Shown here piece after piece: positions 45,601 through 56,600 of a stretch of DNA of 64,000 nt. Position numbers and translations under genes: made by a program. Source of the DNA: Eutreptiella sp. 'Long Island Sound 2002' (taxonomy: Eukaryota; Euglenozoa; Euglenophyceae; Eutreptiales; Eutreptiaceae). Under the pieces are notes generated by a model. That model made no database searches. It worked only from the letters and a program-made list of their open reading frames with translations, and was not told the origin of the DNA. Numbering within the stretch: the first letter of the stretch is position 1; each line of letters starts with the position of its first letter. The DNA lies in contig OZ038381.1 in the NCBI GenBank assembly GCA_964036045.1, positions 64,356,242 through 64,420,241 of the forward strand. Reading direction: 5' to 3'.

Positions 45601-48098
45601 ACAGGACGTCCGGTAGGCGGGGACCAATCCTGGTCCTGGACACGGACTTCGGGGGGGCGGCACATGGGACAGTACGGCGGATCAGGAAAGAAGGAGTTAG
45701 CATGGAGGTGCTGCACGTGCGCAGGAAGGATATGAAGGAATACAAGAAGGCGGGGCTGCACCATGCGGAGTTCTATTGGGACACCAGGGTGGTGGAATGG
45801 GGTGTATACAGGTGGATGATGAGGAGAGCACGAGGACAAGAGGACCGCACAAGGTGGAGCAGGAGGATGCGCGCGATGTGGAACGAGTGGGTAGCGCTGT
45901 GGCGGATCCAGCAGAGGAAGCCAAGATGCGGGAGGGGAGAGGGGGCGCAGCAAGAGAGAGTGGTGCTGGACAGCGGGGGGAGGGACAAGGCCAGATCGGG
46001 CATACTGTTGTGTGCGCCGCTGGGACTCAAAGGACCGAGGGGGAAGGTACAGAGTGCGGCCGGGCAGTGGTATGATGTCCATGCGGATATGTTCCGGAAA
46101 GACAACATCTCGGAAGGGGCAGGACGGGGGCACCAGTGCTGGAGGTGCACCAAGGAGGCGGGGCAAATCCCTTGGCCAGTCCTACGAATGACGGCGTGGG
46201 CGTTCCCGAACGCGACCATGCGCACTACGGACACCAGGGGGCAGTGCTGGGGGCCGGTGCTGCGGCTGCCCAAGGAGGTGCGGGAGGATGAGGAGGCCCA
46301 GGGGGACATGGAGGTCTGGTGGGGAGAGGAAAAGGAGGGGAAAAGAACAGGGGTCCAGTTGGGATGGGACACAGTGCGGGGACTACAAAAAGAGGATGAT
46401 GGAGTGGCGGTGAGTTTCCGGATGACAGACACGGGGAGGCCTGACGAGGAGGCGCCCATAGTGCCCGTGGGCCACAAGTGTGGAGAGAGTGCGAGGAGGA
46501 TCAGGCTGACGGTCCACGGGTTGCCAGCAGACAGGGTATGGTACTTGGTTCTGGTACAGGCATACCTGGAGCAGGGCAGGGCGAAGGGGGACAGGGCATG
46601 GTGTCACGGAGTGGTGGTGACGAAGGGATGGAAGGCCGGGACGGACAATAAGTGGGCGGTGTACAGAGGGGTGAGAGAGCTAAGCATCGGGGATGGGGTA
46701 CGAGAGTATGGCATTCGGAGGCACAAAGTGTACTGCCACTACCCGAGGAAGGTGGTGCGCATACCGGAGCCCACGAAGGCGAGGGTGGTGCTATTTCTGG
46801 AAGGACAGCCGCCCATGGCAGGGGCAGCAGCGGTAAGGGTCCAGGGGGTGGGACAGGTGACGGAGAGTGTGGTGGACAAGATGGTGTCCGGAGCAGCGTC
46901 CCATGGAGAGGTGCAGGCGGTGGCGGACGTGGTTGGGGAGATAGGGGAGGACGTACGGGAAGTGTGGATGGTGGTGGACGCGGAGGCGGACATGGCGTCC
47001 CTCAGGAGACTGGCCAGCAGGCCACTGAATGAGGCTCTGGGCACAGGACTGTCGTCACAGGTGTACGCGATATGGCACGGGCTCGAGATGAAGAAAGTGC
47101 CCCTGGTCATACACCTGGTGAAACAGGAGTCACACAGGGCGGGAGTGGGGAATCATGAGGCGGATGGGGCGGCGCAAGCAGTGGATAAGGAGCAGGAACC
47201 AGAGTGGAGGGTGCCAGAGAGCAAGGAGCACCTCCACTTGGTGCATATACCTCCAAGGGTTGGGGAAGAGGTGAAGGCCAGGTGGGTGGTGGAGGAGGAC
47301 AGAGGCAAGCAGGAACTAAGGGTGTATCCACAGCCGGTGCACATGCTAGCCCAAGTACGAGGGGGGCCGGAGGTGGTAGAGCTGAACGAGTACTTGGAGG
47401 ACAAGGTGGGACAGCGGGTCCACTACCCCAATGTGCTGAGGCCGGAAACGCTGCCCAAAAGGCTGCAGACCAGAAGGCTGCAGGCAATCACGGGGCAGGT
47501 GCCGGTGCGGGAAACAATCATGAGGTGGTACAGACATAAGGGTATGGACCTCCCGGAGGAGTACATGAGATGCCACTGTGGCCAAGGGCGAGAAACATAC
47601 GAGCACTTCATGCGGTGTGCACAGTATAAGGGGATCGAGGAACCACTGGTTCGGGATCAGGACGTCCCGTTGCTCAAAAAGGGTGCGAGAGGCAGAAGCG
47701 CGGTGGAGAGAGAGCTGGGGAAAGAAGGGCACCGCAAGGGACTGCGGCACATGGTGATAGTGAAACCGCTGTGGCGGGCACTCCAGGAGCATACAGTGGC
47801 ACCGGAGGCCATGGCGCACAGGCTGTTGCGGCGTATGGTGGAACATCTCCAGGAACGCATGGCGTGCAGGGAGACGCAGTTGGAGGCGCGGGCGGACGAC
47901 ATGCGTGATCCAGTCACCCAGCGGGTGGAGATGGCGTTGATCAGGTACAACCCAAAAATCACGGAGATGGAAGTACGGAGGCGGCCAGATTGGCGGCCAA
48001 GGCGGTCAGGGGGAGAGACGGGAATGGAGGACAGAGAGGGAGACGAGCAGAGTGACCGCCTGATGGCACGCAGACGAAGGAGAATCCGGCAGATATGA
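42624..48098 (+). CDS. LINE-A ORF2: AP-type endonuclease, reverse transcriptase, RNase H-like, CCHC finger (one in-frame TAG)
   Basis: One frame of about 1824 codons broken only by TAG 43527-43529 in the endonuclease-RT linker. Endonuclease: DPDVVAYQDVRLQ, INCHVPHG and VIVVGDFNYDP; the usual catalytic Glu is Asp (YQD), and the final SDH is replaced by KGHCRM. RT: GKKSPGVDQLAAEAY, WRPICC, ASVDVKGAFPNTPH (Asp), GSGVPQGGVEGPFLY and AYVDDAVPM (TAT-GTT-GAT-GAT at 44850-44861). RNase H-like region: VVLFLEG (first Asp lost), ASHGEVQAV, VWMVVDAEADM, HLVKQESHRAGVGNHEADGAA. C-terminal finger: CHCGQGRETYEHFMRC. The protein would nick target DNA and copy element RNA there. RT looks intact; endonuclease and RNase H look weakened. 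Confidence 0.88.
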
Positions 48099-48908
48099 GG
48101 GCAGGACGGGTGTACGGTTTCACCGCGCAGGGGGACGTCAGGAAGGGGACCGGAGGGAAAGGGACAGCAGAAGCGCCCGTCGCATGGACTGGAGCGTCCG
48201 GGACTGGGCACGCAGAGTCGTAGGGCGGAGAGAGAAGCGGGGAAAGCGAAGCAGGGACGAGGACGACGACAGTGCAGACTGGAACGAAGCCGAGGCCAAC
48301 CAGGAGAAGTCCTCGGAGCGCGGGGGAGAAGACGTGGAAGAGGAGCCGCAGGTGTATCCAGAGCACCCCACACGTAGGGCGCGCGAACAGCGGGGGTAAA
48401 GGGCGGGGGAGATGGGGGAAAACCGCGACAGGGCGCAGGGCTCAGGCGTGATCCCATGTGCAGCGCAATGTCACACAAGCCTGACTCACAGCCCAGCCAG
48501 CCATCGACAGTGCGGGCAGAGGTGGCCCGCATGAAAGCGGGCGCGGCCCCGCGGCCCCCCTCGCTGGCGTCCTCGGCGACGTCTGCGTCGTGTCGTCGCC
48601 CTCGTCTCCGGAGAGCCCGGAGACGGTCAGGGAGGAAGGGCCGGGGGCTACAGGGCGACAGAGGGGGGAAGGAGACGTGGTGGGAAAGGGACAGGGGAGG
48701 GAAAAGGGAGGACAGGCGGAGGCGGGGAGGGGCGGGGCAGAGGGGGTGGCAGCAGGGGTTGAAGGGCAAGGGGGGGGGCAGGGGCGAAGGGCGGCGGAAG
48801 GGCCAGGGGCGGACCCGTTCAACGTCGTGGATGTGAGGGCGGGCATGGATATGAGGTGGAGAGAGTGGAGGAGTCAGAGGGAGTCGGTAATCGCCCACAT
48901 CCTCGAAG
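48099..48908 (+). other. LINE-A ORF2-ORF3 intergenic or degenerate coding region
   Basis: GA-rich, with several overlapping short frames. 48184-48399 reads MDWSVRDWARRVV followed by an acidic stretch, and one frame near 48820-48920 reads DMRWREWRSQRESVIAHIL, which looks protein-like. No Ulp1 motif is present, unlike LINE-1 at the equivalent place. Confidence 0.35.
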
Positions 48909-50877
48909 GTGTCGGAGGATGAGGGGGAGGGAGCGGGGAGGATGGCGGTGGAGGGAGGCCCAGGACAGCCGTCGGCGCCCAATGTGCCGGCGGCTGCCAT
49001 GGGGTCTATCCTCCCAGAGGTGCGGAGGCAGGAGGAAGGCAAGGGCAGCCGAGGGCAGCTAGAGGCGGGAGCGGCAGGGAGCGGAGACAGCAGCGTAAGC
49101 ACCGGAGGGAGAGGGCGGACGGGCAAGGGAGGGAAAGGGCAGGCAGGGACGTTGGGGGCTGTACACGCGAAGGGACACCTGGCAGAAAAGGGGGGGAAAG
49201 GGAGTGGACGGGGGCAACAGTGGCCGTAGCCCCAACGTTCGTTCAGACAGCCGCCGCCGAGGTCGCCCCCACGGGTCAGTGCGGCGGTAAGGGCGGAGGA
49301 GGAGAGGGAGGCGCGCCGCCAGGGGGCGGCACGGTACGAGGCGCTGGCGCACGTGGAGCACCAGCGCCGTCGCCACCAACCCCCAGAGCAGAGGCCGGAC
49401 ACCATCTACCGGTTGGAGATGGAGCCGGGGAGGACGGGGATGAGGGGAGGGCGGGCGGAGCAGAGGAGCGCAGCGGTGCAGAGCAGGTGCAGGACAGGTA
49501 GAGGCCGGCAGGGGCAAGCAGGGGAAAGGAGCGGGGCATTAAGGACTACAGGAGAAGGGACAAGGGAGGGAGGGACTCCACGGAGTAGGCGGCAAGGGAC
49601 GCGGGGAGATGGGGCGACAAGGCAAGGGGCAGGGGAAGGGGGGTGGCATTGGGTACATGTGCTCGCCGGTGTCCCCAGGGACAGGATTCGGATGGTGGGG
49701 AGGTGTAGTCCCGCCAGCCGTCCCACCAATCATCCCACCATTCCCGCCGCCGCCATACCCGGCGATGGGGATGATGTACCCGCCCCTGCCGGCGTACCCG
49801 GGCATGCAGCCACAGGCGCACATGCAGCAGCACCAGCAGGCCGGTGGGACAGGGTGGGGAGCGCAGGAAGGGAAGGGAGAAGAGCACAGGAGGGCGTGGG
49901 AGAGGTTAGGGGAGGCAGAGAGGAGCATGCGGGAGAGGGAGGCCAGGGTCAAGGGTGAGGTGGGCGGGGCGGAAGAGGGGAGGACGGAGGAGACCGACAG
50001 GCCGCAGGGAGGGGAAGCACAGGCAGTGGAGGAGCTGCAGAGGGCGTGGGCGGACCTTCGGAGAAGGCAAGAGGGGGTTGAGAGGGCGGAACGGGAGGGA
50101 GGACGACAGGAGGAGGGTAGGGGGCGGGAGGATAACCCGCTGGTGCCGTTCCGACAGCCGCCTATCCCACCTGAGCAGGAGGGAGAGATGCAGGAGAGAG
50201 CATGGAGGCGGATCAGGGGGGAGGCGGCGAGTTTGGCGGATAGGGACAGGGAGGTGGCGGCGCGGGAGCGCAGGGTGCGGGAGGAGAAGGGGGCGGTGGC
50301 TCAGGGGGCCCACCGGGTCCTCCCGGATCCGGAAGGGGACACCCCCTCCACGGATGTGGGGGGGCGGTCGCCGTCAGGGAAAAGGGCCAGGGAGGAGGAC
50401 GAGGAGGCAGGGCAGGAAAGGGGGAAGCGGCGCAGGGGGGAGGAGCGAGGGGCAGGGGAGGCGGAGGGGGCACCGCAGCCGGCCAGCCCCAGTCCAGAGC
50501 CGACGCCGACGGACCGGGACTCGGAGTCCCCGCCGCCGCGGCAGTATGCGCCGCCGCCGGTGCGGAGGGGACCCGGGACGGTCGCGGGGTGGCCAGAGGG
50601 GGAAGTGGCGGAGCTGGCCCGCTACGTCAAGTGGGCAGGGAAGACAAGGGGAAGGCGGGAGAAGAGGGGGCCCCGCCCCTTCAGTGACCTGGTCGGCAGG
50701 GCAGGGAGGCCCAGGGAAAGGGGGCCGGAGATGGATGAGGGGCGGTGGAGGAGGATGCTGGGGGCGGCGCTCCCGGAGGTGCGCCTGGACTGTCCCCGGG
50801 AGAAGGGGAAGAAGCCCAGGGTTCAGATGCTGCGAGAGCTGTTGCAGCGAGAGGGGCGGTACGGTGGCGACGCGTAG
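48909..50877 (+). CDS. LINE-A ORF3: Gly/Pro-rich and coiled-coil protein with conserved C-terminus
   Basis: Frame 0 opens at 48909 (MSEDEGEGAGRMAVEGG), crosses TAG 49227-49229 and continues as EEEREARRQGAARYEALAHV and RPDTIYRLEM. The signal then moves to frame 1, open from ATG 49609 to TAG 50875-50877. Frame 1 has a Pro/Tyr/Met-rich part (YPAMGMMYPPLPAYPGMQ), a Glu/Arg-rich coiled coil (AVEELQRAWADLRRRQEGVE, REVAARERRVREEK), an acidic basic-patch stretch and the C-terminal block [40 protein letters not shown]. The last block aligns with the LINE-1 ORF3 end (10440-10700). Its role is unknown; it may be a structural partner of ORF1. The duplicate at 58783-58928 has TCC in place of the final TAG. 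Confidence 0.55.
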
Positions 50878-50949
50878 GGCCGGGCAGGAGCAGAAAAGGG
50901 GAGCGCTAGGGGCAGGGGGCCAGGGGCGTGCGGAGGGACGGGCAGATGG
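50804..50949. repeat. 146-bp direct duplication, copy 1 (partner 58783-58928)
   Basis: Contains the last codons of ORF3 and the following 70 bp, nearly identical to 58783-58928 (differences at 50814 and at TAG/TCC 50875-50877). The copies flank the interruption 50950-58782. Confidence 0.85.
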
Positions 50950-52132
50950 CAGTAAGTAAGTAAGTAAGTAAGTAAGGGCGGCCGCAGCCTCATCTGACAT
51001 CTCCTTGCTTGTTTTACATGGTGGCCGCCTCTGGCAGGAAGGAGAGCTCTCCACCATCAGTTCCCCTGGCGACCCCTTTCCCACCTCACGGCCGAGAACT
51101 TCAACCAGGTTCCCTTGGGGCATGACCGGCGGTAGGTGTCCTTCAGTCGCTGCCCTCACGGTCTCAGCTCCTTCCGGTCACCAATCGAAGGACCCTCCGG
51201 CCTTCCCCCCCTAGCACAGCGTTTCGGGCGCCTGCAGGCCGGTTTCCTGTGGATAGCCCTCGCCGACAGCGGAGCATTTCTCTCTGTCAACCACATTCCA
51301 CCACTGCCCATGCCTCACGGGCTGGAGTACCCACCCGGCTCCCGGATGCACTTGGGTGTCGTCCATCCGCGGCTGGAGGCCAGGGGGCGACCCTTTCCAC
51401 GTTCCCCCAGGTCTCGCTCACGCGTGAACCTACGTGTAATTAGGCCATTGACCCGGGGACCTCAGGGTCAACCCTCACCCCTGCGGACACCTCACGGCCG
51501 TCCCGGAGTTCAGGGCATTTTCCCGACTTCCCATGGCCAGGCTCCCCACGGTTGGCCCATGGTTTACCACTCTATGGCGACTGGTTTCCCAATCCCACGG
51601 GGCTGTTGCTTGGCGCTGTCGGCCTCCCGTCCCATCCCATGTCCTGTTCCCCTTCGCCACATACCGTCACCGGCCCAATCCCCGCTTCCCTTTTCCGATG
51701 CCTTGGGGCCGTTGTGTGGCCCATGCCACACCCCTGTCCTAGCCCCGTGCCCCCATCCCACCCCTCATCCCGTGTTTATACCCCACCGGGCCGCCAGCAA
51801 CCCCGTGGCGCGGGCCCACAGGATCCTCATTCATCCAGGGACCGTTTCGTGCTCCTTGCACGGGTCGCTCCTATCCTCTCCCCTGCTTCCGCGCACTTGG
51901 CGCGCTCTCCCCCGCACGTTCCTGTCGGGGTCGTCTGGCCCGTGTTCCTATGTCATGGCACCTTTGGCCCACCTATGCTTTGGCAAGAGAACACAGCGTA
52001 ACCAGGCGGATGTCGCCTAGCAGGGACGCCACCACACGTACCCCCACTAGGGCTTGGAGGGGAGTTGTGTTCTGTGTTCTGTATGCTTGCACCGCCTGCT
52101 GTCTTGCCGTCCTTGACGTCCCCTTGTCGCGG

Positions 52133-52745
52133 CAGGGGCAGGGGCAGGGGCAGGGGCAGAGGCAGGGGCTGGGGCGGCATGGGCAGGGGCAGGGGCAGGG
52201 GCAGGGGCAGGGGCAGGGGCAGGAGCAGGGGCCGTGGGAGGGGCAGGGGCAGTGGCAGGGGCAGTGGCAGGGGCAGGGGCATGGGCAGCGACAGTGGTTG
52301 GTGCAAGGGCAGTGGCAGGGGCAAAGGCAGGGGCAGTTGCAGGGGCAGGGGCAGGGGCAGGGGCTTGGGCAGGGGCAGAGGCTGGGGCAGTGGCAGGGGC
52401 AGGGGCAGGAGCAGAGGTAAGGGCAGGGGGGGCAGGGGCAGGGGCAGGGGCAGTGGCTGGGGCAGGGGCAGGGGCAGGGGCAGGGGCAGTGGCAGGAGCC
52501 GGGGCAGTGGGAGGGGTAAGGGCAGTGGCAGGTGCAGGGGCCGGGGCAGGGGCAGGGGCAGGGGCAGGGGCAGTGGCAGGGGCAGGGGCTGGGGCAGGGG
52601 CAAGGGCAGGGACAGGGCCAGTGGCTGGAGCAGGGGCAGTGGCAGGGGCAGGGACAGGGGTAGGGGCAGGGGCAGGGGCAGGGGCAGGGGCAGTAGCAGG
52701 GGAGCAGGCAAAGGCTGGTGCAGGGGCAGGGGCAGGGGCTTTGGC
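52133..52745. repeat. (GGGGCA)n array, minor block
   Basis: Hexamer repeats with GTGGCA, GCTGGG and similar variants. The right end (about 52480-52730, including GTAGCAGGGGAGCAGGCAAA) recurs at 54520-54780. No stops occur because the unit is 6 bp, so long Gly/Ala and Pro/Leu frames here are artefacts. Confidence 0.92.
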
Positions 52746-53624
52746 TTTGGCCTTGGCTTTGCTTCTCCGCTGGGTCGGTGCGGGTGAACCGTCCCGCCCC
52801 TTAACACGCTTTGTTACCCCTGCATCACCGTGCTATTCCTTTACCTACGCTTGTTTGGTCCTTGTGTTTTCCTGGTCTTTCGTCTTTTTTTCTACGTCGG
52901 CGTTCTGCCTTTTCTTTGTTTGTTTGTTTGTTTGTTTTTTCTTCCTTATCGTGTGCTTGCTTCCTGTTTGTTTGGTGGCTGTTTGCGTTGGTGCTTCTGC
53001 CTGTTCCCGCTTCTCCTTGTTGACTCTCCTTGTCACTGGTTTATTTCCTCTGCACCGAAAAGCGCCAAAATGCTGAAAATGCTGAAAATGCAAGGACAAG
53101 ACACCCGCTCCCTGCACTCACAAGCAAAGCCATCCAAAGCAAAGCCCGTGGTGTCAGCTCCAATGCCTGGGGCGTCGTGTGCTGGCCGGCATGGCACTGC
53201 CATGCGGGCACCTCTCGACGTATGCCCCTACGGTGCGGTTGTGCTGCTGGCCTCCTTACTTTATGACGCCCCGTGTGGCAGGCTCCCGCCCGCGACGGCT
53301 CCTGCCTTTGCTCTTCGCTGGTGCCCTCGTCGCTCTTCGCTGGTGCCCTTGTCGTTGTACGCCGCTGGTGCGACTGGCCCGATCGGCCTTCGCGTATCTT
53401 CGTCTCCTCGTTTACCGACGGTCCCATCGACGACCGCTTCCGTAGCCCCGATCGTGTGGACGTGGATCTTGCCGGTCGTAACCTCCGCGTCCTTTGCCTG
53501 CGAGCCCTTCGTGGCGTGGTCGATACCGGGCCCGATTGCCGCCTCCCGGTGCTCCTGTACACACAAGCAGCAATGCGCTCGTCGTCTCTTGCTGGTCCCT
53601 CCTTACCACACACACTGCACTGGT
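52746..53624. other. Unique spacer between GGGGCA arrays
   Basis: Contains T-rich (TTTG)n at 52917-52940 and a TTTTTTT run, which on the minus strand are A-rich tracts like those in the LINE 3' regions at 60762-60795 and 12308-12394. A minus frame (53600-53045) gives an Arg/Thr/Ser-rich peptide with no domain I know. Probably LINE 3' non-coding sequence. Confidence 0.4.
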
Positions 53625-56600
53625 CGTGGCAGTGGCAGAGGCAGGGGCAGGGGCAGGGGCAGGGGCGGTGGCAGGGGCAGTGGCAGTAGCAGGGGCAGGG
53701 GCAGGGGCAGTGGCAGTAGCAGGGGCAGGGGCAGGGGCAGTGGCTGTGGCAGGGGCAGGGGCAGAGGCATGGGCAGGGGGGCAGGGGCAGGGGCAGGGGA
53801 TGTTGCAGGGGCAGGGGCAGGGGATGTGGCAGGGGCAGGGGCAGGGGCAGGGGCAGGGGCAGGTGCAGGGGCAGCAGCAGGGGCAGGGGCAGGGGCAGTG
53901 GGTGGGGCAGGGGCAGTGGCAGGGGCAGGGGCAGGGGCATGGGCAGGGTGAGGGGCAGGGGCAGGGGCCGGGGCTGTGGGAGGTGCAGGGGCAGTGGCAC
54001 GGGCAGGGGCAGGGGCAGATGCTAGGGCAGGGGCAGGAGCAGGGACTGGGGCAGGGGCAGAGTCAGGGGCACGGGCGGGGGCAGGGGCAGGGACAGGGAC
54101 AGTGGCAGAGGCAGGGGCAGGGGCAGTAGCAGGAGCTGAGGCAGGGGCAGAACAGGGGCAGGGGCTGGGGCAGGGGCATGTCAGGGGCAATGGCAGTGGC
54201 AGGGGCAGGGGCAGGGGCAGTGGCTGTAGCAGGGGCAGGGGCAGGAACTGGGGCATGGGCGGTGGCAGTAGCAGGGGCAGGGGCAGGGGCAGTGGCTGGG
54301 GCAGGGGCAGTGGCAGGGGCAAAGGCAGGGGCAGAGGCAGGGGCAGGGGGGGCAGGGGCAGGGGCAGGGGCAGTGGCAGGAGCAGGGGCAGGGGCAGGGG
54401 CAGGGGCAGGGGCCGGGGCAGTGGCAGGAGCAGGGGCAGTGGGAGGGGCAAGGGCAGTGGCAGGGGGGGCAGGGGCAGTGGCAGGAGCAGGGGCAGGGGC
54501 AGGGGCAGGAGCAGTCACAGTTGCTTGGGCAGGGGCAGGGGCAGTGGCAGGAACCGGGGCAGTGGGAGGGGTAAGGGCAGTGGCAGGTGCAGGGGCCGGG
54601 GCAGGGGCAGGGGCAGGGGCAGGGGCAGTGGCAGGGGCAGGGGCTGGGGCAGGGGCAAGAGCAGGGACAGGGCCAGTGGCTGGAGCAGGGGCAGTGGCAG
54701 GGGCAGGGACAGGGGTAGGGGCAGGGGCAGGGGCAGGGGCAGGGGCAGTAGCAGGGGAGCAGGCAAAGGCTGGGGCAGGGGCAGGGGCAGGGACAGAGGC
54801 AGTGGCAGAGGCAGGGGCAGGGGCAGGGGCAGGGGCGGTGGCAGGGGCAGTGGCAGTAGCAGGGGCAGGGGCAGGGGCAGTGGCAGTAGCAGGGGCAGGG
54901 GCAGGGGCAGTGGCTGTGGCAGGGGTAGGGGCAGAGGCATGGGCAGGGGGGCAGGGGCAGGGGCAGGGGATGTTGCAGGGGCAGGGGCAGGGGATGTGGC
55001 AGGGGCAGGGGCCGGTGCAGGGGCAGGGGCAGGGGCAGGTGCAGGGGCAGGGGCAGGGGCAGGGGCAGTGGGTGGGGCAGGGGCAGTGGTAGGGGCAGGG
55101 GCAGGGGCATGGGCAGGGTCAGGGGCAGGGGCAGGGGCCGGGGCTGTGGGAGGTGCAGGGGCAGTGCCACGGGCAGGGGCAGGGGCAGATGCTAGGGCAG
55201 GGGCAGGAGCAGGGACTGGAGCAGGGGCAGAGTCAGGGGCACGGGCGGGGGCAGGGGCAGGGGCAGGGACAGTGGCAGAGGCAGGGGCAGGGGCAGTAGC
55301 AGGAGCTGAGGCAGGGGCAGAACAGGGGCAGGGGCTGGGGCAGGGGCATGGCAGGGGCAATGGCAGTGGCAGGGGCAGGGGCAGGGGCAGTGGCTGTAGC
55401 AGGGGCAGGGGCAGGAACTGGGGCATGGGCGGTGGCAGTAGCAGGGGCAGGGGCAGGGGCAGTGGCTGGGGCAGGGGCAGTGGCAGGGGCAAAGGCAGGG
55501 GCAGAGGCAGGGGCAGGGGGGGCAGGGGCAGGGGCAGGGGCAGTGGCAGGAGCAGGGGCAGGGGCAGGGGCAGGGGCAGGGGCCGGGGCAGTGGCAGGAG
55601 CAGGGGCAGTGGGAGGGGCAAGGGCAGTGGCAGGGGGGGCAGGGGCAGTGGCAGGAGCAGGGGCAGGGGCCGGGGCAGGGGCAGTCACAGTTGCTGGGGC
55701 AGGGGCAGGGGCAGGGGCAGGGGCCGTGGCTGTGGCAGGGGCAGTGGCAGGGGCAGAGGCAGGGGCAGGGGGGGCAGGGGCAGGGGCAGGGGCAGTGGCA
55801 GGGGCAGGGGCAGGGGCAGGGGCTGGGGCAGGGGCTGTGGCAGGAGCAGGGGCAGTGGGCGGGGCAGGGGCAGTGGCAGGGGCTGTGGCAGGGGCAGGGG
55901 CAGGGGCAGTGGGAGGAACAGGGGCAGTGGCAGGTGCAGGGGCACGGGCAGTTGCAGGGGCAGGGGCAGGGGCAGGGGCTGGGGCAGGGGCACAGCCAGG
56001 GGCAGTGGCAGTGACAGGGGCAGGGGCAGGGGCAGAGGCAGGGGCAGGGGGGCAAGGACAGGGGCAGGGGCATTTGCAGGGGCAGGGGCAGGGGCAGGGG
56101 CAGTCGTAGGGGCAGCGGCAGGGGCACGGGCAGTTGCAGGGGCAGGAGCAGGGGCAGTGGGAGGGGCAAGGGCAGTGGTAGGGGCGAGGGCAGGGTCAGG
56201 GGCAGGGGCGGGGCAGTGGCTGGGGCAGTGGCAGTGGCAGGGGCAGTGGCAGGGGCAGGGGCAGGGGCAGGGGCTAGGGCAGTGGCAGGAGCAGGGGCAG
56301 TTGCAGAGGCTGGGGCAGGGTTAGGGGCCGTGGTAGGGGCAGGGGCAGGGGCATGGGCAGGGGCCGGGGCAGGGGTAGGGGCAGGGGTAGAGGCAGTGGC
56401 AGGGGCAGGGGCAGGGGCAGGGGCATGGGCAGTGGCAGGGGCAGTGGCAGTGGCAGGGGCAGGAGCAGGGGCAGTGGGAGGGGCTAGGGCAGTGGTAGGG
56501 GCAGGGGCAGGGACAGGGGCAAGGGCAGGGGCAGTGGCTGGGGCAGGGGTAGTGGCAGGGGCAGTGGCAGGGGCAAGGGCAGGGGCAGGGGCAGGGGCAG

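Noticed and set aside
51136-52020. 294-codon ORF and its inverted counterpart at 60881-61942 (353 codons, minus)
   Set aside because: The frames lie antisense to the LINE 3' end, extend over tandem TATA monomers and have no domain; similarity between them reflects the DNA repeat.
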